Origin: Oscillospiraceae bacterium
GTDB taxonomy: Bacteria > Bacillota > Clostridia > Saccharofermentanales > Saccharofermentanaceae
DNA: 60,299 nt
Assembly (NCBI GenBank): GCA_902802325.1
Contig: CADCLV010000006.1
Span: forward strand, 1-60,299
Direction: 5' to 3'
The translations under genes and the position numbers were made by a program. The notes under the pieces were generated by a model. It was not told the origin of the DNA. It made no database searches and worked only from the letters and a program-made list of their open reading frames with translations. Shown here piece by piece: positions 7,735 to 16,106 of the stretch (positions are counted from its first letter, which is position 1; every line of letters starts with the position of its first letter).

Positions 7735-8988
7735 ATGGATTACGCTTCGATTCGCAACAAGTACACGGAAGAAATGACAAGTTTCTTCAAAGGAGGTGCA
7801 TTTCCCGAAAAATCATCGGCGGACATGCGCTTCGCCATTGATAGTCAGAGAAAGAGACTCAATAAGGTCGGACTGACTATGGAGAAAAAGTTCGACAAGA
7901 TCGGCACCGATCCGGATATGGCCTGGACGTATAAGAAATATCCGTACAACTATACGGTCTTGCAGCACCGGTATAACTATGAGGCGGATTTTTACAGGGA
8001 TGACGAAAAGATCGCCCGTTCGGATCTGAACGAGGAGACGCTGTATGTAGGTGTGCTGGAAAAAGAGAATGTAGGCCAGGAACGCTGTACCTGTAAGAAC
8101 TGCGGACATAGCGATCTGCTTTCCAAGTTTGTATCCGGCTGCCCGATGTGCGGAACGACATATGAAATGGTGCAGACCTATCCATGTGTATCCGGATACT
8201 ACACCCGTCCGACGCTTCTGAACAAAAAAGTGGCGAAGGGAACCAGTAAGTTTCTGTTTTTCTACTTCGGTATTTTCGGTGTCATTCTGGGACTGATTGC
8301 CGGCCTGAGCATTTCGCAGGAACAGGGATATGGTGTTCTCGGATCGATTGCCATGACGCTGTTTACGATATTTCTCTTTGCCGGTGGAATCCTTTTATTC
8401 GCTCTTATCTTTTCCATCTTTATGGCGGGTCCGCTTCTGGCAGGTAAGTCAGTCGCCCAGCACAAGCAAGTGGCGGATGTTGAATCGGCGGTGCGGACTA
8501 AGGAGCGTATGGAGGCTGACCTGAAAAAGTATATTCCGGATTTTTCCTATGAGGTGTTCGAGGAAAAGGTCATTTCGCTTCTTCGCGGAATCGTTTTCAC
8601 TGATGACAGAAAGAACCTGACCATCTATGACGGAAATGATGATCTGAGTTTTATGAACGATATCGTGGACCTGGAGTACAGAGGTGGTGTGGAATATGTT
8701 GGCCACAGCGTGATCAACAACGTTCTGCGCGTCAGTGTAAAGGCTTTTGTCGTCTGCGCCTACTATCTGAACGGAAATGTACTTTTCCAAAAGCAGACGT
8801 TTTCTATGATCCTTGCTAAGAAGGTGAAGGAAGAGGATCTGGGCTTTACGATCCACGCTGTAAACTGTAAAAAGTGCGGCGGTTCTTTTGACGCGATCCA
8901 CGTCAGCACCTGTCCGTACTGTGGCGCGGGCTATTCTCTGATCGAGGACAACTGGGTCGTCAACCAGATAACTTTTGCTATGAAATAA
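7735..8988 (+). CDS. Double zinc-ribbon membrane protein, possible Tim44-like middle domain
   Basis: A 417-residue protein with two separated zinc ribbons: C120/C123...C136/C139 and C378/C381...C393/C396. Between them are two or three hydrophobic segments at about residues 178-240, then a soluble region of about 115 residues. That region has the feel of a Tim44-like domain (RVSVKAFVVCAYYLNG) but I cannot confirm it. The ATG at 7735 has GAGGAGAAAG upstream; an earlier in-frame start 12 codons up lacks this. The protein encoded at 10497-12110 has the same ribbon-TM-soluble-ribbon order, and the two enclose purD. Function unknown. Confidence 0.85.
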   Translation: MDYASIRNKYTEEMTSFFKGGAFPEKSSADMRFAIDSQRKRLNKVGLTMEKKFDKIGTDPDMAWTYKKYPYNYTVLQHRYNYEADFYRDDEKIARSDLNEETLYVGVLEKENVGQERCTCKNCGHSDLLSKFVSGCPMCGTTYEMVQTYPCVSGYYTRPTLLNKKVAKGTSKFLFFYFGIFGVILGLIAGLSISQEQGYGVLGSIAMTLFTIFLFAGGILLFALIFSIFMAGPLLAGKSVAQHKQVADVESAVRTKERMEADLKKYIPDFSYEVFEEKVISLLRGIVFTDDRKNLTIYDGNDDLSFMNDIVDLEYRGGVEYVGHSVINNVLRVSVKAFVVCAYYLNGNVLFQKQTFSMILAKKVKEEDLGFTIHAVNCKKCGGSFDAIHVSTCPYCGAGYSLIEDNWVVNQITFAMK

Positions 8989-9096
8989 AGAGGGCAAGCG
9001 CGGCGGCGGGGCGCTGCTCTGCCAACCGCTCTGCGGGCACCTGCTGAAGTAGAGCACATTGCAGAGCAGAGTGCATTTCAATGCGCCCTGCTCTTT
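8987..9096 (+). other. GC-rich structured intergenic element
   Basis: A long nested palindrome starts at the stop codon of the zinc-ribbon gene. AAAGAG (8987-8992) pairs with CTCTTT (9091-9096). GGGCGC (9009-9014) pairs with GCGCCC (9083-9088). GCTCTGC (9016-9022) pairs with GCAGAGC (9061-9067). Small hairpins sit inside (CCGC-TCT-GCGG). The right end runs into TTTATTTTG, so it may work as an elaborate terminator. A repeat element or a small RNA is the alternative. Confidence 0.5.
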
Positions 9097-9166
9097 ATTT
9101 TGCGGAAAAACAGAGCAATTTACAGAGCAGGACGCCGAAACCGATGCGTTTTTGTATGCGTTTTGA

Positions 9167-9172
9167 TATAAT
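9167..9172 (+). promoter_or_regulatory. -10 box of the purD promoter
   Basis: A perfect TATAAT lies 75 bases before the purD ATG; no clear -35 is seen. It supports separate transcription of purD after the structured element. Confidence 0.5.
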
Positions 9173-9246
9173 GAGGTGTCCGATGTGTTTTTCCCTGGAA
9201 AAAGTACCGGAACCTAAGATTTTGTTTGTTACCCGGAGGTAGATCC

Positions 9247-10500
9247 ATGAAGGTTTTAGTCGTAGGCGGCGGTGGCCGTGAACATGCAATTTGCTGGAAG
9301 CTGAAGCAGAGTCCGAGAGTGACGGAGCTCTACTGCGCACCGGGTAATGGAGGTATCGCGGAGGTCGCGACTTGCGTGCCGATCAAGGCGACAGACGTGC
9401 CGGCGATGGTGGAATATGCCAAGAAAGAACAGTTCGACCTGGTTTTCGTAGCTCCGGATGATCCGCTGGCTTTAGGTATGGTCGATAAGATGGAAGAAGC
9501 AGGGATCCGGGCTTTCGGTCCGCATGCCAATGCGGCGATCGTCGAAGCTTCCAAGGCGTTTTCCAAGGAGCTCATGAAGAAATATAATATTCCGACAGCA
9601 AAGTACCAGACATTTACAAATCAGGATGAAGCGCTGGCTTATCTTGAGACCCAGGAAATGCCGATCGTTATCAAGGCAGACGGACTGGCACTGGGTAAGG
9701 GCGTAATCATTGCCCAGACATTGGAAGAAGCAAAGAAAGCGGTCATCTCCATGATGAGTGAGGGCGTTTTCGGCAAGTCCGGCAGCACAGTCGTGATCGA
9801 AGAATGTATGGTGGGCCCGGAAATGACTCTTCTGGCCTTTGCTGATGGAAAGACGGTTATCCCGATGATCTCTTCCCGTGACCATAAGCGTGCTTATGAC
9901 CATGATGAAGGCCTTAATACCGGCGGTATGGGTGCGGTCACACCGGGCGCGGATTTGACTGCTGAAGAAGAGAAGAAGATCTACGATACGATCGTTGAGC
10001 CTACGATAAAAGCACTGGCCGCGGAGGGCCGTCCGTTTAAGGGCGTCATCTATTTCGGTCTGATGCTGACGAAGGAAGGTGCGAAGGTAGTTGAGTACAA
10101 TGCCCGTTTCGGAGATCCGGAATGTCAGGCGATCCTGCCTCGTATGGAAAATGACCTGATGGAACTTGTCGATGCCTGCATTGACGGAACTCTTGACCAG
10201 GTAGACCTTAAGTGGAAGCCGGGCTGCTCCTGCGTTGTAGTTATGGCCAGTGGCGGATATCCGGAAAAGTACGATAAGGGCTATGAGATCACAGGTATCG
10301 CAGATTGCGGACACCTGGTATTCCAGGCCGGTACTGCGTTGAAAGATGGAAAACTTGTTACATCCGGCGGCCGTGTCCTCTGCGTTTATGCAGATGGCGA
10401 GACCATGGATGAAGCGATCGATTCCGCTTACGAAGGCGTGAAAAAGATTTCCTTTGAAAAGGCGCATTACAGAACAGATATCGGTAGAACACTTTCATGA
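9247..10500 (+). CDS. purD: Phosphoribosylamine-glycine ligase (GAR synthetase)
   Basis: A 417-residue ATP-grasp enzyme that joins phosphoribosylamine and glycine. MKVLVVGGGGREHAICW is the family N-terminus. The ATP-grasp core contains VIKADGLALGKGV, and GGMGAVTPG and EYNARFGDPECQ complete the metal and substrate sites. I chose the ATG at 9247 because CCGGAGG lies just upstream and the protein begins exactly where the family does. Its stop overlaps the next start by four bases (ATGA), so the two are translationally coupled. It is split from purEFNH by an unrelated gene. Confidence 0.97.
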   Translation: MKVLVVGGGGREHAICWKLKQSPRVTELYCAPGNGGIAEVATCVPIKATDVPAMVEYAKKEQFDLVFVAPDDPLALGMVDKMEEAGIRAFGPHANAAIVEASKAFSKELMKKYNIPTAKYQTFTNQDEALAYLETQEMPIVIKADGLALGKGVIIAQTLEEAKKAVISMMSEGVFGKSGSTVVIEECMVGPEMTLLAFADGKTVIPMISSRDHKRAYDHDEGLNTGGMGAVTPGADLTAEEEKKIYDTIVEPTIKALAAEGRPFKGVIYFGLMLTKEGAKVVEYNARFGDPECQAILPRMENDLMELVDACIDGTLDQVDLKWKPGCSCVVVMASGGYPEKYDKGYEITGIADCGHLVFQAGTALKDGKLVTSGGRVLCVYADGETMDEAIDSAYEGVKKISFEKAHYRTDIGRTLS

Positions 10501-12110
10501 TTAAAAGGATTGCACTGATCGTACTTGGCGTATTCCTTATCTTCGTGGGACTGGGAATGATCGATGTATACACGACGGATCCGGAGATTTCCTCGGATCC
10601 GTCGTCTTTAGGCTTGGGCATTTGTCTTTCGGTCGGTGTGATCATCACGGGTGGTGTTCTGACTGTTTTTCATTCGATCCGTCTTCATAAATCGAATAAA
10701 GAGAAGCGGGGGATCAGAAACCAGATCGCGAAAGAACTCCGTTCCGAGATTTGTCCGGACTATTATAAGATCACGGAAGATTCATCGGAAATGGCTGCGC
10801 TTTTGCGTTCTTTCCGAAACGATTATGCAGATTTCTTTTCCCATACCGGTGTTTCGGAAAATGAGACGATCCAGAAAGATGCCACCCAGCTTTACTGGCA
10901 TATTCTTTCGCTTCAAAAGCACCGTCTGGACAGTAAAGGAATCAGTTTGAAGTTTACTTCAGACCGGCTGGGATACGGAACGATGGCGCCTGTTCGCGAG
11001 AAGACTTTCTTTGACGGAAAGTATCAGATCACAGAAGCATCTGAAACGGTGGAAGCCAAAGAAGAGTTCCGGAAAGCCGATGGAAAGAAACTCTATGTCC
11101 GGAAATGTATGGAGGCGGCTTCTTACCGTATCTTAAGCGCTTCGACGAAAGGTGAGAAAGAATTTGTCTGCCCGAACTGCGGAAGTGTATCCACAAGAGA
11201 GAATCTCATTGACGGGTGCGATTACTGCGGTACCAAGTTTACCATAGAAGATCTGGATAAGCGTGTCTCCGAGTTCGGATTCCAGCACGATAGTGATGTC
11301 GAGTATGCAAAATATAAGGCGGTACGAGCAAAACTTATTCCACTGACGTTACTGATCTTCGGTATTCCTACCTTTTTGATCACGTTGATCGTAAGTATCC
11401 AGAATACCGTCTCGGAGGAGTATGGAATCCTGACAAAGATCCCCGCCGTGCTTTTGGCAGCAGGAGTGGCCACGGCCCTGATCCTTTTTGTGCTGGAGAT
11501 GGCCTTTCTCTTTTGCATATTCCCGTTGATTCAGGGATTTGCGTCTTTCCGCTTTATGAGCGGGCGTATGATCAAGAAGATGAACGAGCAGCTTAAGGCG
11601 AATACGGCATTCGAGACAGAGATCAGACGGCATGACAAGCTGTTCTCCATGAATGGTTTTTATTCAAATCTTATCAATAAACTATCGGTGATCCACTATT
11701 CCCGCGGACCTGCTGATGCGTCTGCTTTTGTCGAAAGCGCGACTGCGGAAGGGCAGGTGGCATCTGTTCTTTCATCCTATCAGGATGTCATCGACATGCA
11801 GGTGGATTTGATCAAGATCTCAGGCTATCACGTCAGTGATGTTCTTCAGGAAATGCAGGTGGGAGTAAGACTTTTTCTTCTGGAGAATAAAGGGGAGAAA
11901 GTGACCAGAAGAAAAGAAACCGTAAGGCTTTTGCTGGTAAAAGATGCTTCCTGTAAGTCCCAGGCGGTTTGCGCACCGGCATTTACGAACTGCAGACAGT
12001 GCGGCGCGCCCATGTCGCTTCTTTCCGGAAGAGCATGCAACTACTGCGGACATGCCAGACGACTGGCGGAATATGACTGGGCGATCCGTTCTTATCAGGT
12101 CGTGAAGTAA
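10497..12110 (+). CDS. Double zinc-ribbon membrane protein, related in layout to the protein at 7735-8988
   Basis: A 537-residue protein. Two hydrophobic segments at residues about 4-22 and 37-56 form an N-terminal hairpin. A soluble region follows, then zinc ribbon 1 (C225/C228...C242/C245), two or three further membrane segments at about 278-355, a second soluble region and zinc ribbon 2 (C499/C502...C514/C517). The C-terminus (AEYDWAIRSYQ) resembles that of its partner (IEDNWVVNQITF). The start overlaps the purD stop as ATGA and has no separate ribosome site, which points to coupled translation. Function is unknown. The extra N-terminal membrane hairpin distinguishes it from the first copy. 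Confidence 0.83.
   Translation: MIKRIALIVLGVFLIFVGLGMIDVYTTDPEISSDPSSLGLGICLSVGVIITGGVLTVFHSIRLHKSNKEKRGIRNQIAKELRSEICPDYYKITEDSSEMAALLRSFRNDYADFFSHTGVSENETIQKDATQLYWHILSLQKHRLDSKGISLKFTSDRLGYGTMAPVREKTFFDGKYQITEASETVEAKEEFRKADGKKLYVRKCMEAASYRILSASTKGEKEFVCPNCGSVSTRENLIDGCDYCGTKFTIEDLDKRVSEFGFQHDSDVEYAKYKAVRAKLIPLTLLIFGIPTFLITLIVSIQNTVSEEYGILTKIPAVLLAAGVATALILFVLEMAFLFCIFPLIQGFASFRFMSGRMIKKMNEQLKANTAFETEIRRHDKLFSMNGFYSNLINKLSVIHYSRGPADASAFVESATAEGQVASVLSSYQDVIDMQVDLIKISGYHVSDVLQEMQVGVRLFLLENKGEKVTRRKETVRLLLVKDASCKSQAVCAPAFTNCRQCGAPMSLLSGRACNYCGHARRLAEYDWAIRSYQVVK
10572..10605 (+). repeat. Perfect 12-bp inverted repeat inside the 5' end of a coding region
   Basis: ACGACGGATCCG (10572-10583), ten bases, CGGATCCGTCGT (10594-10605). 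It lies 72 bases after the purD stop and within codons 26-37 of the overlapping gene, in the loop between its first two membrane segments. There is no U-run behind it, so it is not an ordinary terminator. It may reduce read-through or translation, or protect the purD 3' end. Confidence 0.8.
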
Positions 12111-12275
12111 GAAAGAAGCTTTCCGTGACAGGCATCACCTTGCCTGAAAAAAGTAGTATAATAGAAAAGGCTGTGACGGCGGGAAATGCACTCGAAGAGG
12201 GCATCTGACCTGGGAATATTCAGGATCTGCCCGGTATCACAGGTGTTTTCGCCAAAGAAGGAGGAGAATCGAAGC

Positions 12276-13472
12276 TTGAAGATTGGAATCTATGGTGGGG
12301 CGTTTGACCCATTTCATAACGGACATCTTTCCATGATCCGTGGAGCCATCGCAAGTAAAAAGGTGGATCGCGTTCTTGTGATCCCTACCGGTATGCCGTG
12401 TTTTAAGCCGGCCCGAAATGTGACTTTATCTCCTTATCGTTTTTATATGGTAAAGCAGGCGCTGAAAGACGAACCAAAGTGCGATGTCTGCGATATCGAG
12501 CAGGTCTTCGGCGAGCCCAGTTATACACTGACAACTCTGAAGAATCTCCGTAAGCAGAAAGTAGTGTCCGACAAAGACGAACTCTATTTTATCTGCGGAT
12601 CGGATCTTTTATTTGAATTTGAATCCTGGTGGAAGCCGGAAGAGATCCTGAAGCAGGCGAAGCTTCTTTGCGCGCTGCGTCCCGGTATAGATGAGGGGCA
12701 GGCCCGAAATCAGGCTATGCACCTGGAAGAGATCTTCGATACTAAGATCAAGTTCTTCCCGATCGAGGGAGTAGAAGTCGCGTCTTCCGTTCTTCGAAAG
12801 GATGCCGACTGGGAAAAGGAAAAGACGATCCCGGATTCCGTGCGAAAATTCATCCGTACCCACGATCTCTATTGTGAAGATGCCCCCTTGATGCATGTTT
12901 CCGATGAGACATATAAACTACTGATGAAGCATTGTTTTACTCTGTTCCATGAAATGAGCGGAAAGAGACTTCTGCATTCGATCAATGTATGTGTGCTTTC
13001 TGCCCGGTATGCGCTCCGTTTCGGCGCAGATCCGGATAAGTGCGCACTGGCGGGCCTTTTGCATGACTGCGCGAAGGAACTTCCGGAACAGCAGCAGATC
13101 GATCTTGCGGCCAAGATCATTCACGGATATGTTCCGGGAAAACAGATCCTGCATTCGCCGGCCGGCGCGGTCTACGCCAAAGAGCATTATGGAATTGAAG
13201 ACCAGGAGATATTGGATGCGATCCAGTATCACACTATCGGAAGAGAGATCATGACCATTACCGATAAGATCGTGTATCTGGCCGACAAGGTGGAACCGGG
13301 ACGGGATTACGATGATCTTTCCATGATCCGCCGGTATGCGGAAAATGACCTGAATGCGGCTTTGATCGAGTGCTACTGCGCGATAAAGGAAAGTTTTGCC
13401 AGAAAGGGCCTTGCGATCCATGAGGATACGAAAAAATCACTGGCGTATCTTCTGGCCAACCGCTCACAGTGA
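12276..13472 (+). CDS. nadD-yqeK: Fusion of nicotinate-nucleotide adenylyltransferase (NadD) and HD-domain YqeK
   Basis: A 398-residue two-domain protein. Residues 1 to about 195 are NadD, which makes NaAD from NaMN and ATP in NAD synthesis: GGAFDPFHNGH with H14-x-G-H17, and the ASSVLR segment before the PDSVRKFIRTHDLY end. Residues about 210-398 are YqeK, an HD phosphohydrolase (H263-D264 in LLHDCAKE, then HSPAG and YLADKVEPGR) whose Bacillus relative cleaves Ap4A. The genes are usually adjacent but separate; here one frame runs through both. The start is a TTG with AAGGAGGAG upstream. TATAAT at 12157-12162 is a possible promoter. Confidence 0.92.
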   Translation: MKIGIYGGAFDPFHNGHLSMIRGAIASKKVDRVLVIPTGMPCFKPARNVTLSPYRFYMVKQALKDEPKCDVCDIEQVFGEPSYTLTTLKNLRKQKVVSDKDELYFICGSDLLFEFESWWKPEEILKQAKLLCALRPGIDEGQARNQAMHLEEIFDTKIKFFPIEGVEVASSVLRKDADWEKEKTIPDSVRKFIRTHDLYCEDAPLMHVSDETYKLLMKHCFTLFHEMSGKRLLHSINVCVLSARYALRFGADPDKCALAGLLHDCAKELPEQQQIDLAAKIIHGYVPGKQILHSPAGAVYAKEHYGIEDQEILDAIQYHTIGREIMTITDKIVYLADKVEPGRDYDDLSMIRRYAENDLNAALIECYCAIKESFARKGLAIHEDTKKSLAYLLANRSQ

Positions 13473-13525
13473 GATCTTCCGTATAGTGGATTTACCGAAG
13501 AATACGTTTCAGAACAGAAATTGTG

Positions 13526-13531
13526 TATAAT
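13526..13531 (+). promoter_or_regulatory. Candidate -10 box ahead of rsfS
   Basis: TATAAT lies 34 bases before the rsfS ATG, with no convincing -35. It could give extra transcription of rsfS independent of nadD-yqeK. Confidence 0.4.
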
Positions 13532-13564
13532 GAAGATAGTTCAAATACTCTTGGGAGGGTGCAA

Positions 13565-13909
13565 ATGGAGATTAAAGAATTAGCAGATAAGATCGTAGAG
13601 ATCCTGGATAAGAAAAAGGGCGTCGATATCGAGTTGATCCCGGTTGCGGAAAAGACTGTATTGGCGGACTATTTCGTCATCTGCTCCGGTACTTCGTCCA
13701 CGCATATCAAGGCTCTTGCGGATGAAGTGGAGTATATGCTCAAGCGTGATTATGATGTTGTTCCGGATCACATTGAAGGCAGAGAGACCGGAAGATGGAT
13801 CCTTCTGGATTATAAAGATGTGGTCGTGCATATTTTCCATCCGGAAGAGCGGGCGAACTACAATCTTGAGAAACTGTGGGCCATGAAGAAAGTGGAGACA
13901 CAGGATTGA
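13565..13909 (+). CDS. rsfS: Ribosome silencing factor
   Basis: A 114-residue RsfS/YqeL protein. The core motif is DYFVICSGTSSTHIKALAD, followed by EGRETGRWILLDY and VHIFHPEERANYNLEKLW. It binds uL14 on the 50S subunit and blocks subunit joining when nutrients run short. GGGAGGG lies before the ATG at 13565. Its position behind nadD-yqeK is the conserved Firmicute order nadD-yqeK-yqeL. It is followed by a strong terminator. Confidence 0.97.
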   Translation: MEIKELADKIVEILDKKKGVDIELIPVAEKTVLADYFVICSGTSSTHIKALADEVEYMLKRDYDVVPDHIEGRETGRWILLDYKDVVVHIFHPEERANYNLEKLWAMKKVETQD

Positions 13910-13938
13910 TTCCGATTCAAAACGGAGAAAAAGGAAAG

Positions 13939-13966
13939 CGCAGGACCTTCGGGTCCTGCGTTTTTT
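13939..13966 (+). terminator. Terminator after rsfS
   Basis: CGCAGGACC, TTCG tetraloop, GGTCCTGCG, then six T. The other side is A-rich, so it may also stop the converging MATE transcript from the right. Confidence 0.95.
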
Positions 13967-13997
13967 GCTTTGTGTATAGATCGGCGTTACGTTCTCA

Positions 13998-15422
13998 TCA
14001 GTTAGCGGCCGGCTCGTTTTCTTTTGTATCCGCATCGTCCGTCTTATTGACAATATTCTTTACCCAGATGCCGGAGCGGACAAGGGCAAAGGCGATGAAA
14101 CATTTAAAGATCTCCATGCTTCGGACGATCGCAACCATCCGGACCACGCTGATCGAAGTAAAACGGCTGAGGCAGAATGCGGCAGGAACTACCAGAAGCC
14201 ATGTATAGACACTGTCGAAAAGCACTGTGATAAATGCATTTCCGCCGGAACGGATGATGAAGTAAGAGGCATGGGTGTAGGCAGTAAAAGGCATCATGAC
14301 CGCGGCGATCAGAATAAATTTTGTGGCCATATGGCGGATATAGTTTGTGGTTTTATACATCAGCGGGAAGAAGGGCGCGATCCCGACCATGAGCACACCG
14401 AAGACCAGACCGCAGAGCACGGTGACAAGGCGCATTTTGTTGGCCGAATCCTTCGCTGTATCCAGTTTTCCGGCGCCGAGGATATGTCCCATCATAATTC
14501 CGACAGCTTCACCCATGGCAATGAAGGCTACGCCCATGAGATTCCAAAGCGTCGACTCTATATTCATGGCGGCAACGGAATCCAGGCTCCGGTAGGAGTA
14601 GCACTGGTTGATGGTGGTCATACCTAAGGACCAGAAAGTCTCGTTGGACATAAGCGGAAGTGCCTTGAGAAAGAATTTCAATGCCAGATCTTTCGGTACT
14701 TTAAAATTCTTGAAAGCACCACGGATGAAGGGAAGTGCCGTAGCGTGTCTTCCGGTATAGACCACCAGGATCCCCAGTTCCACAAAACGGGAAAAGACAG
14801 TGGCAATGGCGGCGCCGGTAGCACCAAGTTCCGGACAGCCAAACTTTCCGTAGATCAGAAGGTAGTTGCCAAAAAGGTTGACCAGGATCGCACAGACGGA
14901 AGCAAACATCGGGACTTTCGTCCGGCCGATGTCTTTGAGGGTGCCGGCATAAGCCTGGGTAAGACCAATGGGGATCAGGCTTATGAGGATCACGTGAATA
15001 TAATCGATACCGATAGAAAGAGTCTCGGCAGCATCGGCCGGATCCCCTTCGCCCTGCAGGAACAGTTTGATCAGGAACGGAGAGCAGAAGGCAAAGATCA
15101 GAATGCAGATAGAGGCCAGGATCGTATTAAAAATGATCTTAAAACGGAAAGTGTGCCGGATCCCTTCCGTATCGCCTTTGCCGTGATACTGGGCGGTAAA
15201 GATACCGACACCGGCAGTAGCACCGAAGATGATCAGATAGAACACGAATATCAGCTGGTTGGCGATCGCAACACCGGAAAGCGCATTGGTGCCTACCCGT
15301 CCGATCATAAGATTATCCAGAAGGTTTACGAAATTCGAAATACCGTTTTGCACCATCATGGGGATGGCGATCATCAGTAACTGCTTTATATATTTTCTGT
15401 CGTCTTTATTGCTCTTAAGCAT
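13998..15422 (-). CDS. MATE-family efflux transporter (first of three)
   Basis: A 474-residue, 12-TM Na+/H+-coupled multidrug and toxin exporter. It starts KQLLMIAIPMMVQNGISNFVNLLDNLMIGRVG, cited here only as the family opening, and the two six-helix halves show the usual pseudo-symmetry. AGGAG precedes the ATG. The substrate cannot be predicted. The gene faces the rsfS terminator and diverges from the PadR operon. An 11-bp inverted repeat (15483-15513) lies about 60 bases upstream. Confidence 0.93.
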   Translation of the reverse strand: MLKSNKDDRKYIKQLLMIAIPMMVQNGISNFVNLLDNLMIGRVGTNALSGVAIANQLIFVFYLIIFGATAGVGIFTAQYHGKGDTEGIRHTFRFKIIFNTILASICILIFAFCSPFLIKLFLQGEGDPADAAETLSIGIDYIHVILISLIPIGLTQAYAGTLKDIGRTKVPMFASVCAILVNLFGNYLLIYGKFGCPELGATGAAIATVFSRFVELGILVVYTGRHATALPFIRGAFKNFKVPKDLALKFFLKALPLMSNETFWSLGMTTINQCYSYRSLDSVAAMNIESTLWNLMGVAFIAMGEAVGIMMGHILGAGKLDTAKDSANKMRLVTVLCGLVFGVLMVGIAPFFPLMYKTTNYIRHMATKFILIAAVMMPFTAYTHASYFIIRSGGNAFITVLFDSVYTWLLVVPAAFCLSRFTSISVVRMVAIVRSMEIFKCFIAFALVRSGIWVKNIVNKTDDADTKENEPAAN

Positions 15423-15482
15423 GAAGCGGGTACTCCTGTTTATGTCAGTTCATTTATGTTGCGAGAAGCTGTAATCTCGAAT

Positions 15483-15513
15483 GCTTTATATAAATATATC
15501 TCTTATATAAAGC
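15483..15513. repeat. 11-bp perfect inverted repeat upstream of the MATE gene
   Basis: GCTTTATATAA (15483-15493), nine bases, TTATATAAAGC (15503-15513). It lies in the 366-base divergent region, 61 bases before the MATE ATG, and contains TATA-like -10 sequence on both strands. It is a plausible operator or promoter core for the MATE gene. The rest of the region up to 15710 shows only two small GC hairpins at about 15668-15697. Confidence 0.6.
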
Positions 15514-15714
15514 GAAGCACGTTTGAGAATTGTAGCAGATATAGGGAGGGGAAACAATATACCGGAGATCTAAAAAACGATTCGATTTAAGGAATAATTA
15601 AGAATCACATAAGAGATAATTCAAGTAAAAAGTGAAAAAGAGAGATAGACTAATATCATGAAACGGGGCGGAAACGCCGAGATTTCAGACTCGGAAAGAT
15701 TATTTGTAGAAAAT

Positions 15715-15754
15715 ACAATATTGTGTTGACAAACAATATTATACACCGTATAAT
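15715..15754 (+). promoter_or_regulatory. Promoter and putative PadR operator
   Basis: TTGACA (15726-15731), 17 bases, TATAAT (15749-15754). A palindrome ACAATATTGT (15715-15724) abuts the -35. ACAATATT recurs in the spacer (15733-15740) and ACAATAT again near 15777, just before the ribosome site. The PadR gene that follows probably represses itself through these sites; that is inferred. Confidence 0.85.
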
Positions 15755-15788
15755 ATAACCATCGACACAATATGAAAGGAGGAATAGT

Positions 15789-16106
15789 ATGTTATTCCAA
15801 TTAGGTTCTACATTATTGGATGCCTGTGTACTGGCCGTACTTCATAAGGGTGATGCGTATGGGTATACACTGACGCAGCAGGTCAAGACAGTGCTGGATA
15901 TTTCTGAGTCGACACTTTATCCGGTACTGCGCAGGCTTCAAAAAGATGGATCATTAGAGACTTATGACGAGCCTTACCAAGGCCGAAACCGACGATATTA
16001 TAAGATCACAGATAAAGGTAAAGAACAGTACGCTTTTTATTTTGAAGAGTGGAACAAATACAAAGATTCCGTAGATACATTATTAGGAGGGGCCAATAAT
16101 GAATAA
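15789..16106 (+). CDS. PadR-family transcriptional regulator
   Basis: A 105-residue winged-helix repressor. The PadR pattern is clear: LDACVLAVLHKGDAYGYTL, STLYPVLRRLQKDGSL, and the wing GRNRRYYKITDKGKE. It is the short PadR-s2 type with one C-terminal helix for dimerisation. GAAAGGAGG precedes the ATG. Its end overlaps the next gene by eight bases. PadR / DUF1700 / DUF4097 is a recurrent Firmicute operon linked to envelope stress sensing, and the regulator normally controls its own operon. Confidence 0.95.
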   Translation: MLFQLGSTLLDACVLAVLHKGDAYGYTLTQQVKTVLDISESTLYPVLRRLQKDGSLETYDEPYQGRNRRYYKITDKGKEQYAFYFEEWNKYKDSVDTLLGGANNE

